NCBI GenBank assembly: GCA_009787835.1
Contig: WQSN01000033.1
Span: 1 to 33,260, forward strand
Direction of reading: 5' to 3'
DNA: 33,260 nt
DNA from: Treponema sp.
Lineage (GTDB): Bacteria > Spirochaetota > Spirochaetia > Treponematales > Breznakiellaceae
The notes beneath the pieces are model-generated. The model searched no databases. It was not told where the DNA came from and saw only the letters and a list, made by a program, of their open reading frames with translations. Shown in pieces: positions 7,608 through 15,247 of this stretch; the first letter of the stretch is position 1, and each line of letters opens with the position of its first letter. Made by a program: the position numbers and the translations under genes.

Positions 7608-8465
7608 TTAATCTTTCCAATTTTTAATCAGGACTTCATTAACATTGCCTCTTCCGGCAGAATCGGAGTTAATTTTTCTTTTTGCCTGAACTGATACAAT
7701 TTTAAATAATTTATTTTTATATAATTCCCGGATATAGTCTGTATCAGAATTACTTAACAGGCATTTTACCTCCTGGTTAGTTAATTTAATCATAACATCA
7801 CATAACCGTTCCTGTTCATTTTCGCCAAACTTTCCTGCCTGATATCCTGTAAAATTGGTATTATCGGGGCTATGATAAGGAGGATCAAAATATACAAAAG
7901 AATTTTTATCCGTTTTGGCAACAGCATCTTCAAAATCACAATTTAATATTTCTATCCTGCCGGAATTTAAATATTCGCTGATCCGGCGCAATACAAACTC
8001 TTCACATATTGCGGGATTTTTATACTTACCGTAAGGCACATTGAAAAGTCCCTGTGAATTGACACGGTATAAACCATTAAAACATGTTTTATTTAAAAAT
8101 ATAAAACGGGCCGCTTTTTCTGTATTTGGCAGTCTTTTGAATTTCTCCGGTTCACGATCAATATTTCTAATGGAATAAAAACTGTTTTCATCATTTTTTT
8201 TCTGATAATTTTTTAACAGGATAATAAGCTCATCAATATTATCTTTTATAACATTGTAGGTTAAAATTAATTGTTCATTATAATCATTTATAACAGCATT
8301 TTCCGGCTGCAAATGCAGAAAAACTGCGCCGGCGCCCAGGAATGGTTCAAAATAAGTATAGTTTGCAATTCCATCAGGAATTTGTTTAATAATTTCCGCC
8401 AGTAATTGCCTCTTCCCTCCCGCCCATTTTAAAAATGGTTTAATGTGAGGGTTATTGTTTATCAT
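7608..8465 (-). CDS. dam: Dam-type DNA adenine N6-methyltransferase (D12 class)
   Basis: 285 residues. The SAM-binding motif FLKWAGGKRQLL (residues 11-22) and FEPFLGAGAVF (39-49), NDYNE (60-64), KTCFNGLYRVNSQGLFNVPYG and the catalytic DPPY (194-197, in FVYFDPPYHSPD) appear in the order of the alpha/D12 class. Dam homologues of this kind methylate adenine in GATC. No restriction endonuclease gene is adjacent, so it looks like a solitary methylase, perhaps for regulation or repair, or a stray from a mobile element. Its A/T-rich codon use looks different from the catabolic genes to its right. ATG 8465 has no ribosome binding site and a TATAAT lies just 7 bases upstream, suggesting a leaderless mRNA. 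Confidence 0.92.
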   Translation of the reverse strand: MINNNPHIKPFLKWAGGKRQLLAEIIKQIPDGIANYTYFEPFLGAGAVFLHLQPENAVINDYNEQLILTYNVIKDNIDELIILLKNYQKKNDENSFYSIRNIDREPEKFKRLPNTEKAARFIFLNKTCFNGLYRVNSQGLFNVPYGKYKNPAICEEFVLRRISEYLNSGRIEILNCDFEDAVAKTDKNSFVYFDPPYHSPDNTNFTGYQAGKFGENEQERLCDVMIKLTNQEVKCLLSNSDTDYIRELYKNKLFKIVSVQAKRKINSDSAGRGNVNEVLIKNWKD

Positions 8466-8466
8466 G

Positions 8467-8515
8467 GAGGCATTATATATGAGCCTCTTTGAAAAACAAA
8501 GCTCCGTGATGCCTC
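8467..8515 (-). promoter_or_regulatory. Dam-type gene promoter with nested inverted repeats
   Basis: On the minus strand TATAAT (complement of 8472-8477) is the likely -10, with only a poor -35 (TTGTTT). GAGGC (8467-8471) pairs with GCCTC (8483-8487) around it. GAGGCAT (8467-8473) also pairs with ATGCCTC (8509-8515), and CTTTG/CAAAG forms a hairpin in between. Such symmetry over the -10 and start codon could be an operator. Confidence 0.4.
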
Positions 8516-8604
8516 GTATAAAAACCAGAACAATTGAAATCTATGGTAGCTGTTTCAAAAACGCAAACCTGCGGTTCGAAAGTTTTGGAACAACCTCAAT
8601 TCTA

Positions 8605-8633
8605 TTGACAAACCAAAATTAATATAATAAAAT
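8605..8633 (+). promoter_or_regulatory. Candidate promoter of the aldobionate/gluconate-type catabolic operon
   Basis: TTGACA (8605-8610), 17-base spacer, TAAAAT (8628-8633). The predicted transcript start near 8640 coincides with the palindrome at 8641-8651. It is the only good promoter I see before the 8684-18520 gene series. No gene is evident in 8466-8683. Confidence 0.6.
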
Positions 8634-8640
8634 TATCTGG

Positions 8641-8651
8641 CTGTAATACAG
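8641..8651 (+). promoter_or_regulatory. Palindromic operator candidate CTGTAATACAG
   Basis: Perfect 11-bp palindrome CTGTA-A-TACAG placed about 7 bases after the -10, at the expected transcript start. FadR-type GntR regulators bind short sites with a GT-N3-AC core (consensus TNGTNNNACNA); this site keeps GT-AAT-AC and differs at the outermost base on each side. The regulator encoded at 9503-10219 is the obvious candidate; binding is inferred. Confidence 0.5.
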
Positions 8652-8683
8652 GTAGACAGGTTAACAGCGCTGAAGGAGCCATT

Positions 8684-9499
8684 ATGCCGGTGTCCATTGC
8701 TCAAAATCTGGAAAAATTATTCTCCCTTGAAAATAAAGTTATATTACTCACAGGCGCAGCGGGTGGAATTGGTAAAGCACTGGCTGAAGGTTTCGCGGCG
8801 GCGGGAGCAAAAATGGCTTTATGCGACCTGGATAAAGCTAAACTGGAAACCATTGCTGACGGAATTAAGGCCAATGGCGGGACTGCGGGTTGTTATCATC
8901 TGGATCTGGTTGAGATGGACAGCATTAAAAAATGTGTAGATACGGTGATAGCCGAATACAGCCGCATTGATGTGCTGGTAAACTGCGCCGGAATCAATGT
9001 ACGCGAAGGTTTTCTGGATGTCGAGGAATCAACCTACGACAGGATAATGAACATCAATCTTAAAGGTTTATATTTTATTTCTCAGGAAACCGCCATACAC
9101 ATGATAAAACAGAAGAAGGGAAATATTCTGAACATCGCCTCGCATAACTCTGTGGGGATGATGGGAGGGTGCAGCGTTTACGGCGCGAGTAAAAGCGCTG
9201 TAGCCGCTTTAACGCGGAGTATGGCCATTGAATGGGCCAAGCATGGAATTCGCGCGAACGCTCTGGCGCCGGGCCATATTCTAACAAGCCTTACCACTGT
9301 AACCTGGGAACATCCGCAGCGCAGCAAATATCTCCGCGAACGTATCGCAATGGAGCGACCCGGTAATCCGGAGGAACTGTTGGGTATCGCATTGATGCTG
9401 GTCTCCGATTCTTCGTCATATATAACCGGTTCCATGATGCATGTGGACGGCGGTTGTCTGGCCGGAGGTTCGCCCTGGCCGTATGATACCAGGTATTAA
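8684..9499 (+). CDS. Short-chain dehydrogenase/reductase, gluconate 5-dehydrogenase-like
   Basis: Classical SDR of 271 residues. TGAAGGIG at 23-30 is the cofactor loop, NCAG at 100-103, and the catalytic Ser153 (IASHNS), Tyr166 and Lys170 (YGASK) are present. An Asp at the end of strand 2 (D48, ALCDLD) favours NAD(H) over NADP(H). The overall pattern fits sugar-acid SDRs such as gluconate 5-dehydrogenase or KduD, which oxidise gluconate-type polyols to keto-acids. Start ATG has AAGGAG 6 bases upstream. It is the first gene of the operon, just downstream of the operator-like palindrome, and its stop is 3 bases before the GntR start. With the GH94 enzyme at the far end, gluconate is a plausible substrate; this is inference. 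Confidence 0.85.
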   Translation: MPVSIAQNLEKLFSLENKVILLTGAAGGIGKALAEGFAAAGAKMALCDLDKAKLETIADGIKANGGTAGCYHLDLVEMDSIKKCVDTVIAEYSRIDVLVNCAGINVREGFLDVEESTYDRIMNINLKGLYFISQETAIHMIKQKKGNILNIASHNSVGMMGGCSVYGASKSAVAALTRSMAIEWAKHGIRANALAPGHILTSLTTVTWEHPQRSKYLRERIAMERPGNPEELLGIALMLVSDSSSYITGSMMHVDGGCLAGGSPWPYDTRY

Positions 9500-9502
9500 A
9501 AT

Positions 9503-10219
9503 ATGAATATAAAACCAATTCGCCGCGTAAATGTAAGCGGCCAGGTATTTGAACAGATGAAAAGCCTGATACTTTCCGGTGATTGGGCGCCGGGTACGCG
9601 TCTGCCTTCAGAGAATAATCTTGCGGATCTTTTCAGCGTCAGCCGCATTACCATAAGGCAGGGTATTCACCGTCTGGTTGCGCTCGGTCTTGCGGAGACT
9701 CATCCCGGCGAAGGAACATATATCCGCACCCTGTCTCCGGGTCAGTCCATTTCGGGCTTAATGTCCGCAGCGTATTTAAGCGATGATGATATGTTCTCGG
9801 TGCTGGAATTCAGAAAAGCCATTGAAGGATATACCGCGGAGTTAGCCGCTCAAAAAGCAGAAGCTGACGATATAAAAAACCTGGAAATAATTTACGCAGA
9901 GATGGAACAAAAAAAAGGCGATGTGGAAGAATTTTCAGAAGCAGATTACCGTTTTCACTATGAATTGGCTGTCATCAGCCGCAATCCATTGATTTTGGAA
10001 AGCTACAATTTAATAGGAGATTTATTCCGTACCGCGATGAAACATATTGTGGAAAAACGCGGACATTCCCAGGGCCTTTATTATCACCGTTTAATACTGG
10101 ACAGTATTCGCTCTCAGGATGCGGATAAATGCCGCGTCTTCATGACTCAGCATATTGATAACACCTATGCCGATATGGCAGCGAGTATTGGTTCAGGGCA
10201 AACAGCGTCCGCCGCATGA
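9503..10219 (+). CDS. GntR-family regulator, FadR (FCD) subfamily
   Basis: 238-residue DNA-binding repressor/activator. The N-terminal winged helix-turn-helix (about 5-75) shows GTRLPSENNLADLFSVSR and ITIRQGIHRLVALGLAE. The C-terminal helical FCD ligand domain (about 85-225) shows FSVLEFRKAIEGYTAELAA, DYRFHYELAVISRNPLI and YYHRLILDSIRS...TQH, including the His/Asp residues that bind metal and carboxylate ligands in this domain. FCD regulators usually sense small organic acids such as gluconate-type molecules, which fits the locus. It starts 3 bases after the SDR stop (AGG 9 bases upstream), so translation is probably coupled. It probably acts on the palindrome at 8641-8651. Confidence 0.9.
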   Translation: MNIKPIRRVNVSGQVFEQMKSLILSGDWAPGTRLPSENNLADLFSVSRITIRQGIHRLVALGLAETHPGEGTYIRTLSPGQSISGLMSAAYLSDDDMFSVLEFRKAIEGYTAELAAQKAEADDIKNLEIIYAEMEQKKGDVEEFSEADYRFHYELAVISRNPLILESYNLIGDLFRTAMKHIVEKRGHSQGLYYHRLILDSIRSQDADKCRVFMTQHIDNTYADMAASIGSGQTASAA

Positions 10220-10240
10220 CCGCGGAGCAATTGGAGGTAT

Positions 10241-11092
10241 ATGAACACAAATGAGATAAAACTGCTTGCTGAAAAAATCCGACGCGATACTGTGCAGATG
10301 ATTGGCTGTAAAGGCCAGGCAGGTCATCTAGGCGGTTCATGTTCAAGCGCCGAAATTGTCGCGGCGCTCTTTGGCGACAGACTGCGTTTCAGACCTGAAG
10401 ATCCGAAATGGGAAGGACGCGATAAATTTATTTACAGTAAAGGTCACGCGGCAATTGCTCAGTATGCCGTCATGGCCGAAATGGGTTATTTCCCGCGCGA
10501 GGAACTCTGGAAAGTAAAAGCGCTTGGTTCAATGCTGCAGGGACATCCGGACCGGCTCAGAACGCCGGGTATAGAAGCGGGAACAGGCAGCCTCGGTCAG
10601 GGTTTAAGCATAGCGGCAGGCATGGCCTTAGCCATGAAACTGGACAAGCGTTATGAGAATAAAGTTTACTGCGTGATGGGCGACGGAGAAATGGCGGAAG
10701 GGCAGGTTTGGGAAGCAGCAATGGCCGCCGTCAATTTCAAACTGGACAATCTTACCGGCATTATAGATCGCAACGGGATGCAGGCCACAGGTTTCATTGA
10801 TGAGCGGTTCAACACCAATCCGCTGGCTGATAAATGGAGAGGCTTTGGGTGGCATGTCATTGAAATTGACGGCCATGATGTTGACGCAATCCTGGCTTCC
10901 TATGATGAAGCGGCAGGCATAAAGGGAAAACCAGCAGTTATCATCGCGAACACTGTTAAAGGAAAAGGAATCAGTTTTGCGGAAAAGCAGGCGGCTTTTC
11001 ACAACGGAACGCTGACAAAAGAACAATATGACAGCGCGTTAGCTGAAATTGATGAAAAAATCGCCGCGCTGTCACAGGGATTTAAGGATTAA
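10241..11092 (+). CDS. Transketolase, N-terminal (ThDP/pyrophosphate-binding) subunit
   Basis: First half of a split, two-gene transketolase (283 aa). His residues of the active-site channel are in AGHLGGSCSS (H29), SKGHAAIAQ (H69) and QGHPDR (H102). The thiamine diphosphate motif GDG at 147-149 is followed by DRNGMQ at 176-181 (Asn178 for Mg2+). GTGSLGQGLSIAAGMA at 114-129 is typical. GGAGG lies 4 bases before the ATG. Six bases separate it from the C-terminal subunit gene. Split transketolases embedded in sugar operons are usually dedicated catabolic enzymes rather than the housekeeping pentose phosphate enzyme. Its donor here is unknown; a keto-sugar acid is my best guess from context. Confidence 0.92.
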   Translation: MNTNEIKLLAEKIRRDTVQMIGCKGQAGHLGGSCSSAEIVAALFGDRLRFRPEDPKWEGRDKFIYSKGHAAIAQYAVMAEMGYFPREELWKVKALGSMLQGHPDRLRTPGIEAGTGSLGQGLSIAAGMALAMKLDKRYENKVYCVMGDGEMAEGQVWEAAMAAVNFKLDNLTGIIDRNGMQATGFIDERFNTNPLADKWRGFGWHVIEIDGHDVDAILASYDEAAGIKGKPAVIIANTVKGKGISFAEKQAAFHNGTLTKEQYDSALAEIDEKIAALSQGFKD

Positions 11093-11098
11093 AGATAT

Positions 11099-12022
11099 AT
11101 GGAAAAATACAGTCAGAGACTGGCGTACGGCGAAGCCATTGTAGCTCTTGGCGCGGAAAATCCCCGTATTGTGGCATTGGAAGCCGATCTTGGCAAATCC
11201 ACAATGTCAGCGATGTTTCAGGCGGCGTACCCTGACCGCTATTTTGAAATGGGTATCGCAGAAGCGAACATGATATCTACGGCGGCAGGGCTTGCGGCAT
11301 CAGGAAAAATCGCCTTTTGTTCATCTTTCGCGGTTTTCGCTTCCGGCCGCGCTTACGATCAAATCAGGCAGACAGTCGCAATCGGAAAATTAAATGTAAA
11401 AATATGCGGCTCTTCATGCGGTCTTTCCGACTTCGGGGACGGAAGCACTCATCAGGCGGTGGAAGACATCGCAATTATGACAGCCATTCCCAACATGACA
11501 GTATTTACTCCCGCAGACGCAAACGAAACGCGCCAGGCAGTACGCGCGGCTGCGGCCATTGAAGGACCCGTTTATATCCGCGTTGTACGCTGTGATGTGC
11601 CATCTTACACAAGCGGCGAATTTGTACCCGGTAAACTGAGCGTTATACGCCCGGGAACCGACGCTGCGATAATCGCTCACGGGATAATGATTGAGGCGGC
11701 AATGAACGCCGCTGACATTTTAAAAGAAAAGGGAATATCAGCGAAAGTGATCAATGCCGGAACAATGAAGCCATTTGATTCTGAAGGTGTAGTTGAATTG
11801 TCAAAACAGGTAAAGGCGGTTATCACCGTCGAAGATCACAGCCGCATCGGAGGTCTTGCGTCTAATACCGCAATGGCGCTGAGAAAAAGCGCAACACCGA
11901 TGGACTATGTCGCCATTGAAGATCACTTTGGGCAAAGCGCCCACAGCATGGGCGATCTTCTGGAGCATTACGGTCTTACCGCGAATGCGATTGTGGAAAA
12001 AACCGTTTCATTGCTGAAGTAA
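11099..12022 (+). CDS. Transketolase, C-terminal (pyrimidine-binding) subunit
   Basis: Second half of the split transketolase (307 aa). The catalytic glutamate that activates thiamine diphosphate is E55 in FEMGIAEANM. Next come the cofactor/subunit interface (CSSFAVFASGRAYDQIR), the GLSDFGDGSTHQAVEDIAIM loop (about 106-125) and a C-terminal ketoacid dehydrogenase-like domain from about 180 (PGTDAAIIAHGIM; INAGTMKPFD). AAGGA about 10 bases upstream of the ATG is the ribosome site. It must pair with the preceding subunit to form the active site. It ends 12 bases before garR. Confidence 0.92.
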   Translation: MEKYSQRLAYGEAIVALGAENPRIVALEADLGKSTMSAMFQAAYPDRYFEMGIAEANMISTAAGLAASGKIAFCSSFAVFASGRAYDQIRQTVAIGKLNVKICGSSCGLSDFGDGSTHQAVEDIAIMTAIPNMTVFTPADANETRQAVRAAAAIEGPVYIRVVRCDVPSYTSGEFVPGKLSVIRPGTDAAIIAHGIMIEAAMNAADILKEKGISAKVINAGTMKPFDSEGVVELSKQVKAVITVEDHSRIGGLASNTAMALRKSATPMDYVAIEDHFGQSAHSMGDLLEHYGLTANAIVEKTVSLLK

Positions 12023-12034
12023 GGAGTAGCGTTT

Positions 12035-12919
12035 ATGAAAATAGGATTTATCGGTCTTGGCATTATGGGAAAGCCCATGGCAAAAAACCTACTGCGGGCA
12101 GGCCATCAGCTAACGGTTTTTGATATCGTAAAGGACGCAATGAATGATGTCGTAGCAGCGGGCGCCGCCGCCGCGGCTTCGGCGAAAGATGCGGCCCTTT
12201 CCAGCGAATACATCATAACAATGCTCCCCAATTCCCCGCATGTTAAAACCGCTGTGTTAGGTGAAAATGGAGCGCTGCAAGGCGCCAGAAGAGGCTGCGC
12301 GCTGATTGACATGTCTTCCATTGCCCCTGGCGCTTCGCAGGAAATAGCCGCGGAATGCGCGAAGGCGGGAGTAAGAATGCTTGACGCTCCGGTATCAGGA
12401 GGAGAACCCAAGGCCATTGACGGAACATTATCCATCATGGCGGGCGGCGACAAGGATCTGTTTGAAAGCGTTAAGGATAACATTCTGTTAAAAATGGGCG
12501 CATCCGCCGTTTACTGCGGCGGGATCGGCGCGGGCAACACCACAAAACTCGCCAATCAGATTATCGTTGCGTGTAACATCGCAGCGTTGGCTGAAGCGCT
12601 GACATTGGCGAAAAAGGCAGGCGTTGACCCCGGGCGCGTGTTTGAAGCAATCAAGGGCGGTTTGGCGGGATCAACCGTGATGAACGCAAAGACGCCAATG
12701 ATGCTCTCGGGCGATTTCAAACCGGGTTTTCGCATTGATCTTCATATTAAAGATCTGGCCAACGCGCTGGAAACCGGACACAGCGCCGCATCTCCCTTAC
12801 CACTTACTTCTTCGGTAATGGAGATGTTTCATGCGTTACGCGCAAGCGGCGCAGGACAGGATGATCACAGCGCACTTGCAAAATATTACGAGAAACTGTC
12901 CGGCGTAAAAATCAGTTAA
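12035..12919 (+). CDS. garR: 2-hydroxy-3-oxopropionate (tartronate semialdehyde) reductase-like, beta-hydroxyacid dehydrogenase family
   Basis: 294-residue NAD(P)-dependent reductase. The Rossmann motif GFIGLGIMGKPMAKNL is at the N-terminus, the substrate motif DAPVSGGEPKAIDGT at 117-131, and the catalytic Lys171 in GNTTKLANQ. IITMLPNSPHVK, DMSSIAPGAS, GGLAGSTVMNAK and FKPGFRIDLHIKDLANALE are very close, as I recall them, to E. coli GarR, closer than to 3-hydroxyisobutyrate dehydrogenase or YihU. The known reaction is tartronate semialdehyde to D-glycerate. AAGGAG lies about 10 bases before the ATG. No GarD, GarL, Gcl, Hyi or glycerate kinase gene is nearby, so the source and fate of the C3 acid are open; it might act on another aldehyde acid made by the transketolase. 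Confidence 0.88.
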   Translation: MKIGFIGLGIMGKPMAKNLLRAGHQLTVFDIVKDAMNDVVAAGAAAAASAKDAALSSEYIITMLPNSPHVKTAVLGENGALQGARRGCALIDMSSIAPGASQEIAAECAKAGVRMLDAPVSGGEPKAIDGTLSIMAGGDKDLFESVKDNILLKMGASAVYCGGIGAGNTTKLANQIIVACNIAALAEALTLAKKAGVDPGRVFEAIKGGLAGSTVMNAKTPMMLSGDFKPGFRIDLHIKDLANALETGHSAASPLPLTSSVMEMFHALRASGAGQDDHSALAKYYEKLSGVKIS

Positions 12920-12940
12920 AAGACCCTTTAGGGTTTTTAA
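12919..12940 (+). terminator. Weak intrinsic terminator/attenuator between garR and the ABC genes
   Basis: Stem of 8 pairs (AAAGACCC / GGGTTTTT with one G-T pair) around a TTTA tetraloop at 12927-12930. The T-run forms the 3' arm. There is little room for a new promoter before 12966, so it probably tunes the ratio of enzyme to transporter mRNA. Confidence 0.5.
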
Positions 12941-12965
12941 TAAATGCATTTCAGGAGGAAAGGAA

Positions 12966-14249
12966 ATGAAAAAAATCATCGTTTTTGTTCTGCTGGTATG
13001 TTTGACTCTGCCGGTATTCGCCAGAGGTTCAAGCGAGCAGGAGCAGGGTCAGGTTACCCTGCGGTTCTCATGGTGGGGCACTGACGCGCGCCATGAAGCC
13101 ACGTTAGCTGCCATTGCGGCATTTGAAAGGGCCTACCCAAACATCAAAATTGAACCTGAATACGGAGCGCAGGCCGGTTATAACGAGAAAAAAACAACAG
13201 AGTTCGCATCAAGAACCGCGCCGGATATCATGCAAATAGAAACCGGAGCCGGTCCGGAATATTACAGGCTTGGCGTACTCAGAAACCTCTCGCAGCTTCG
13301 TTCAATCAGTTTTGAAAAGTTTGATCCGGGTTTTCTGCAAAGGAACGGCCAGTTCGGTTCAGGCAGCCAGTGGACAATCCCGACCGGCGTAGCTGGATCC
13401 GCGGTTATCGTAAATAAAACATTGGCTGACAGACTTGGTATTGATTTTTCAAGGCCGTATGACTGGGAACAGCTTATCACATGGGGCCAGCAGGTAAGAG
13501 CTGCCGATCCGACATGTTACCTGTTATCAGTCAATACCAATGACGGAACGGATTTCTTTGTCCGCGCTTATGCCCGTCAGCTTAACGGCGCTGCCATCAT
13601 CGACGATGCGAACAAACGCCTAAATATGACCGAAGCGCAGTTTACGCAATGCTTTGATTTCATCCGCAGATTGTATGAGTCAGGAACCGCTGCGCCTGCC
13701 GCGTACAAAGCGCCGTTCGGCGATCAGGATCAAAATGATCCTAACTGGATTGCCGGCAAGTATGTCGCGTCAATTGGTTTCACTTCAAGAGCCGCCCCTC
13801 TGCAGGCCGGCAACCGTAATGTTCAGTATATGGCAGGACGTTTGCCGTTATTGGCAAACCGCAGGAGTGACGGATGGTTTAACGACTGCCCTCAGTACAT
13901 GGGCATTTACGCCGGAACAAGATATCCTGAACAAGCCGCAACATTCCTGAATTTCTTCTTTAACTCGGAAGAAGCCGCAAGGCTGCTCGGTACAGTAAGA
14001 ACAGTACCGCCTACAAAAATGGCGCAGGATATTGTGACAGCTAACGGAACTCTTGACAGAGTTACGGCAGAGGCGACAACAATAAGCCTTTCATACAACG
14101 GCCAGAGCGACGGCGGATACACCACAGCCGGAGAAGTCCAGGCAATTTTAAGAAACGCCTTTGAGCAGGTTTCATACGGGAGCGCAACTCCGGCTGTAGC
14201 AGCCAGAAATGTAGTTACCCAGCTCAATGATTTTCTTTTACGGCAATAG
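12966..14249 (+). CDS. CUT1 ABC transporter extracellular sugar-binding protein
   Basis: 427 residues, solute-binding protein family 1. A signal peptide (MKKIIVFVLLVCLTLPVFA, cut before RGSS) has no lipobox Cys, so the mature protein is probably periplasmic. The fold starts with VTLRFSWWGTDARHEATLAAI and FERAYPNIKIEPEYG, both typical of oligosaccharide-binding proteins. TAPDIMQIETGAGPEYYRLGVLRNLS and GSAVIVNKTLADRLGI continue the pattern. CAGGAGGAAAGG precedes the ATG. It is the first gene of the transporter half of the operon and is followed by a long hairpin. It should deliver the substrate later cut by the GH94 enzyme. Confidence 0.92.
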   Translation: MKKIIVFVLLVCLTLPVFARGSSEQEQGQVTLRFSWWGTDARHEATLAAIAAFERAYPNIKIEPEYGAQAGYNEKKTTEFASRTAPDIMQIETGAGPEYYRLGVLRNLSQLRSISFEKFDPGFLQRNGQFGSGSQWTIPTGVAGSAVIVNKTLADRLGIDFSRPYDWEQLITWGQQVRAADPTCYLLSVNTNDGTDFFVRAYARQLNGAAIIDDANKRLNMTEAQFTQCFDFIRRLYESGTAAPAAYKAPFGDQDQNDPNWIAGKYVASIGFTSRAAPLQAGNRNVQYMAGRLPLLANRRSDGWFNDCPQYMGIYAGTRYPEQAATFLNFFFNSEEAARLLGTVRTVPPTKMAQDIVTANGTLDRVTAEATTISLSYNGQSDGGYTTAGEVQAILRNAFEQVSYGSATPAVAARNVVTQLNDFLLRQ

Positions 14250-14266
14250 TTTATTTATTTTAATAA

Positions 14267-14319
14267 CAACCGGTATACGGGATGGAGTGTCAGCTAACAC
14301 TCCCCCGCATACCGGCGTT
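14267..14319 (+). other. Long intercistronic hairpin between binding protein and permease genes
   Basis: Interrupted stem of about 20 pairs: CCGGTAT (14270-14276) with ATACCGG (14309-14315), CGGG (14278-14281) with CCCG (14304-14307), GGAGTGT (14284-14290) with ACACTCC (14297-14303); loop CAGCTA. No U-tract follows. It probably protects the upstream message and gives excess binding protein over permease, like the hairpins at 91-180. Confidence 0.7.
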
Positions 14320-14342
14320 ATGGAAACCCGGAGGAAGCTGTA

Positions 14343-15233
14343 ATGAGTGGCAGAAGCCTGGACAGACGGAACAATATCGCGTACCTGTATTTATTGCCGT
14401 GGTTAATCGGAATATTGGGATTACAGATGTATCCGTTTATTGTTTCATTTTACTACGCTCTTTGCGATTATAATCCGCTTATATCTCCCAGATTTAACGG
14501 TTTAGACAACTTTAATAGACTTTTTACAAGAGACCCGGAGTTTTGGATATCGCTTAAAGTAACATTGCTTTATGTGATCTACACAGTGCCTCTAAAACTT
14601 ATCATGTCTCTTTTTATCGCTGTACTGCTTAACAGATCCAGAAAAGGAATCGGCGCGTTACGCACCGCGTACTACCTTCCATCTTTATTCGGAGGAAGCG
14701 TAGCGATCGCCGTTCTCTGGCGAATTATGTTTATGGATTACGGAATGGTTAACGCCTTTTTAAACTCTATAGGCATTTCTACCATTTCATTTTTGGGAGA
14801 TCCCAGAACAGCCCTTCCCACGCTGAGCCTATTGGAAGTATGGCAGTTTGGATCCTCAATGGTCATGTTTCTCGCCGCGCTGAAACAGGTGCCGTCCACC
14901 CTGTATGAAGCGGCGATCATTGACGGGGCAGGCAGCGCGAAAAGGTTTTTCAAGATTACGATGCCCTATATCTCTCCCATCCTTTTCTTCTGCATAATCA
15001 TGCAGACGTTAAACGCCATGCAGAATTTTACTTCGGTCTTTGTCATAACAAGGGGAGGGCCGATGAAATCCACATATATGCTCGGACTGAAACTTTATAA
15101 TGACGGGTTTCATTACATGAGAATGGGATACGCGAGCGCTACATCATGGATAATATTTACCATAATAGCGCTTTTTACTTTATTATTGTTTACCAGTCAA
15201 AAATACTGGGTTTTCTACAGCGATGACAATTAA
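14343..15233 (+). CDS. CUT1 ABC transporter permease (UgpA/LacF/MalF type)
   Basis: 296 residues, about six transmembrane helices. The N-terminus AYLYLLPWLIGILGLQMYPF is the usual first helix of this class. LRTAYYLPSLFGGSVAIAV and the cytoplasmic EAA loop (YEAAIIDGAGSAKRFFKI, about residues 188-205), which docks the ATPase, are clear. GGAGG lies 9 bases before ATG 14343. It pairs with the permease at 15248. No ATPase gene is present in the locus, so a shared MsmX/UgpC-type ATPase encoded elsewhere must serve it, as is common for CUT1 systems. Confidence 0.93.
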   Translation: MSGRSLDRRNNIAYLYLLPWLIGILGLQMYPFIVSFYYALCDYNPLISPRFNGLDNFNRLFTRDPEFWISLKVTLLYVIYTVPLKLIMSLFIAVLLNRSRKGIGALRTAYYLPSLFGGSVAIAVLWRIMFMDYGMVNAFLNSIGISTISFLGDPRTALPTLSLLEVWQFGSSMVMFLAALKQVPSTLYEAAIIDGAGSAKRFFKITMPYISPILFFCIIMQTLNAMQNFTSVFVITRGGPMKSTYMLGLKLYNDGFHYMRMGYASATSWIIFTIIALFTLLLFTSQKYWVFYSDDN

Positions 15234-15247
15234 GACAAGGATGTAAC

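Noticed and set aside
7608-8465. Restriction-modification system
   Set aside because: Only the methylase is seen; neighbours are a transporter and a sugar operon, with no endonuclease.
8573-8580. GGTTCGAA resembling a tRNA T-loop
   Set aside because: The flanks do not pair as a T-arm and no acceptor or anticodon stem can be drawn around it.
10241-12022. Apiose/apulose-4-phosphate transketolase pathway
   Set aside because: No apulose kinase or apiose isomerase gene is in the locus, and the phosphorylase points to a disaccharide substrate. Not excluded by the transketolase sequence itself.
10241-12919. Sulfoquinovose (sulfo-transketolase) pathway
   Set aside because: The reductase has the GarR motif DAPVSGGEPKAIDGT rather than the sulfolactaldehyde reductase variant, and there is no sulfoquinovosidase or sulfosugar isomerase; a GH94 phosphorylase is present instead.
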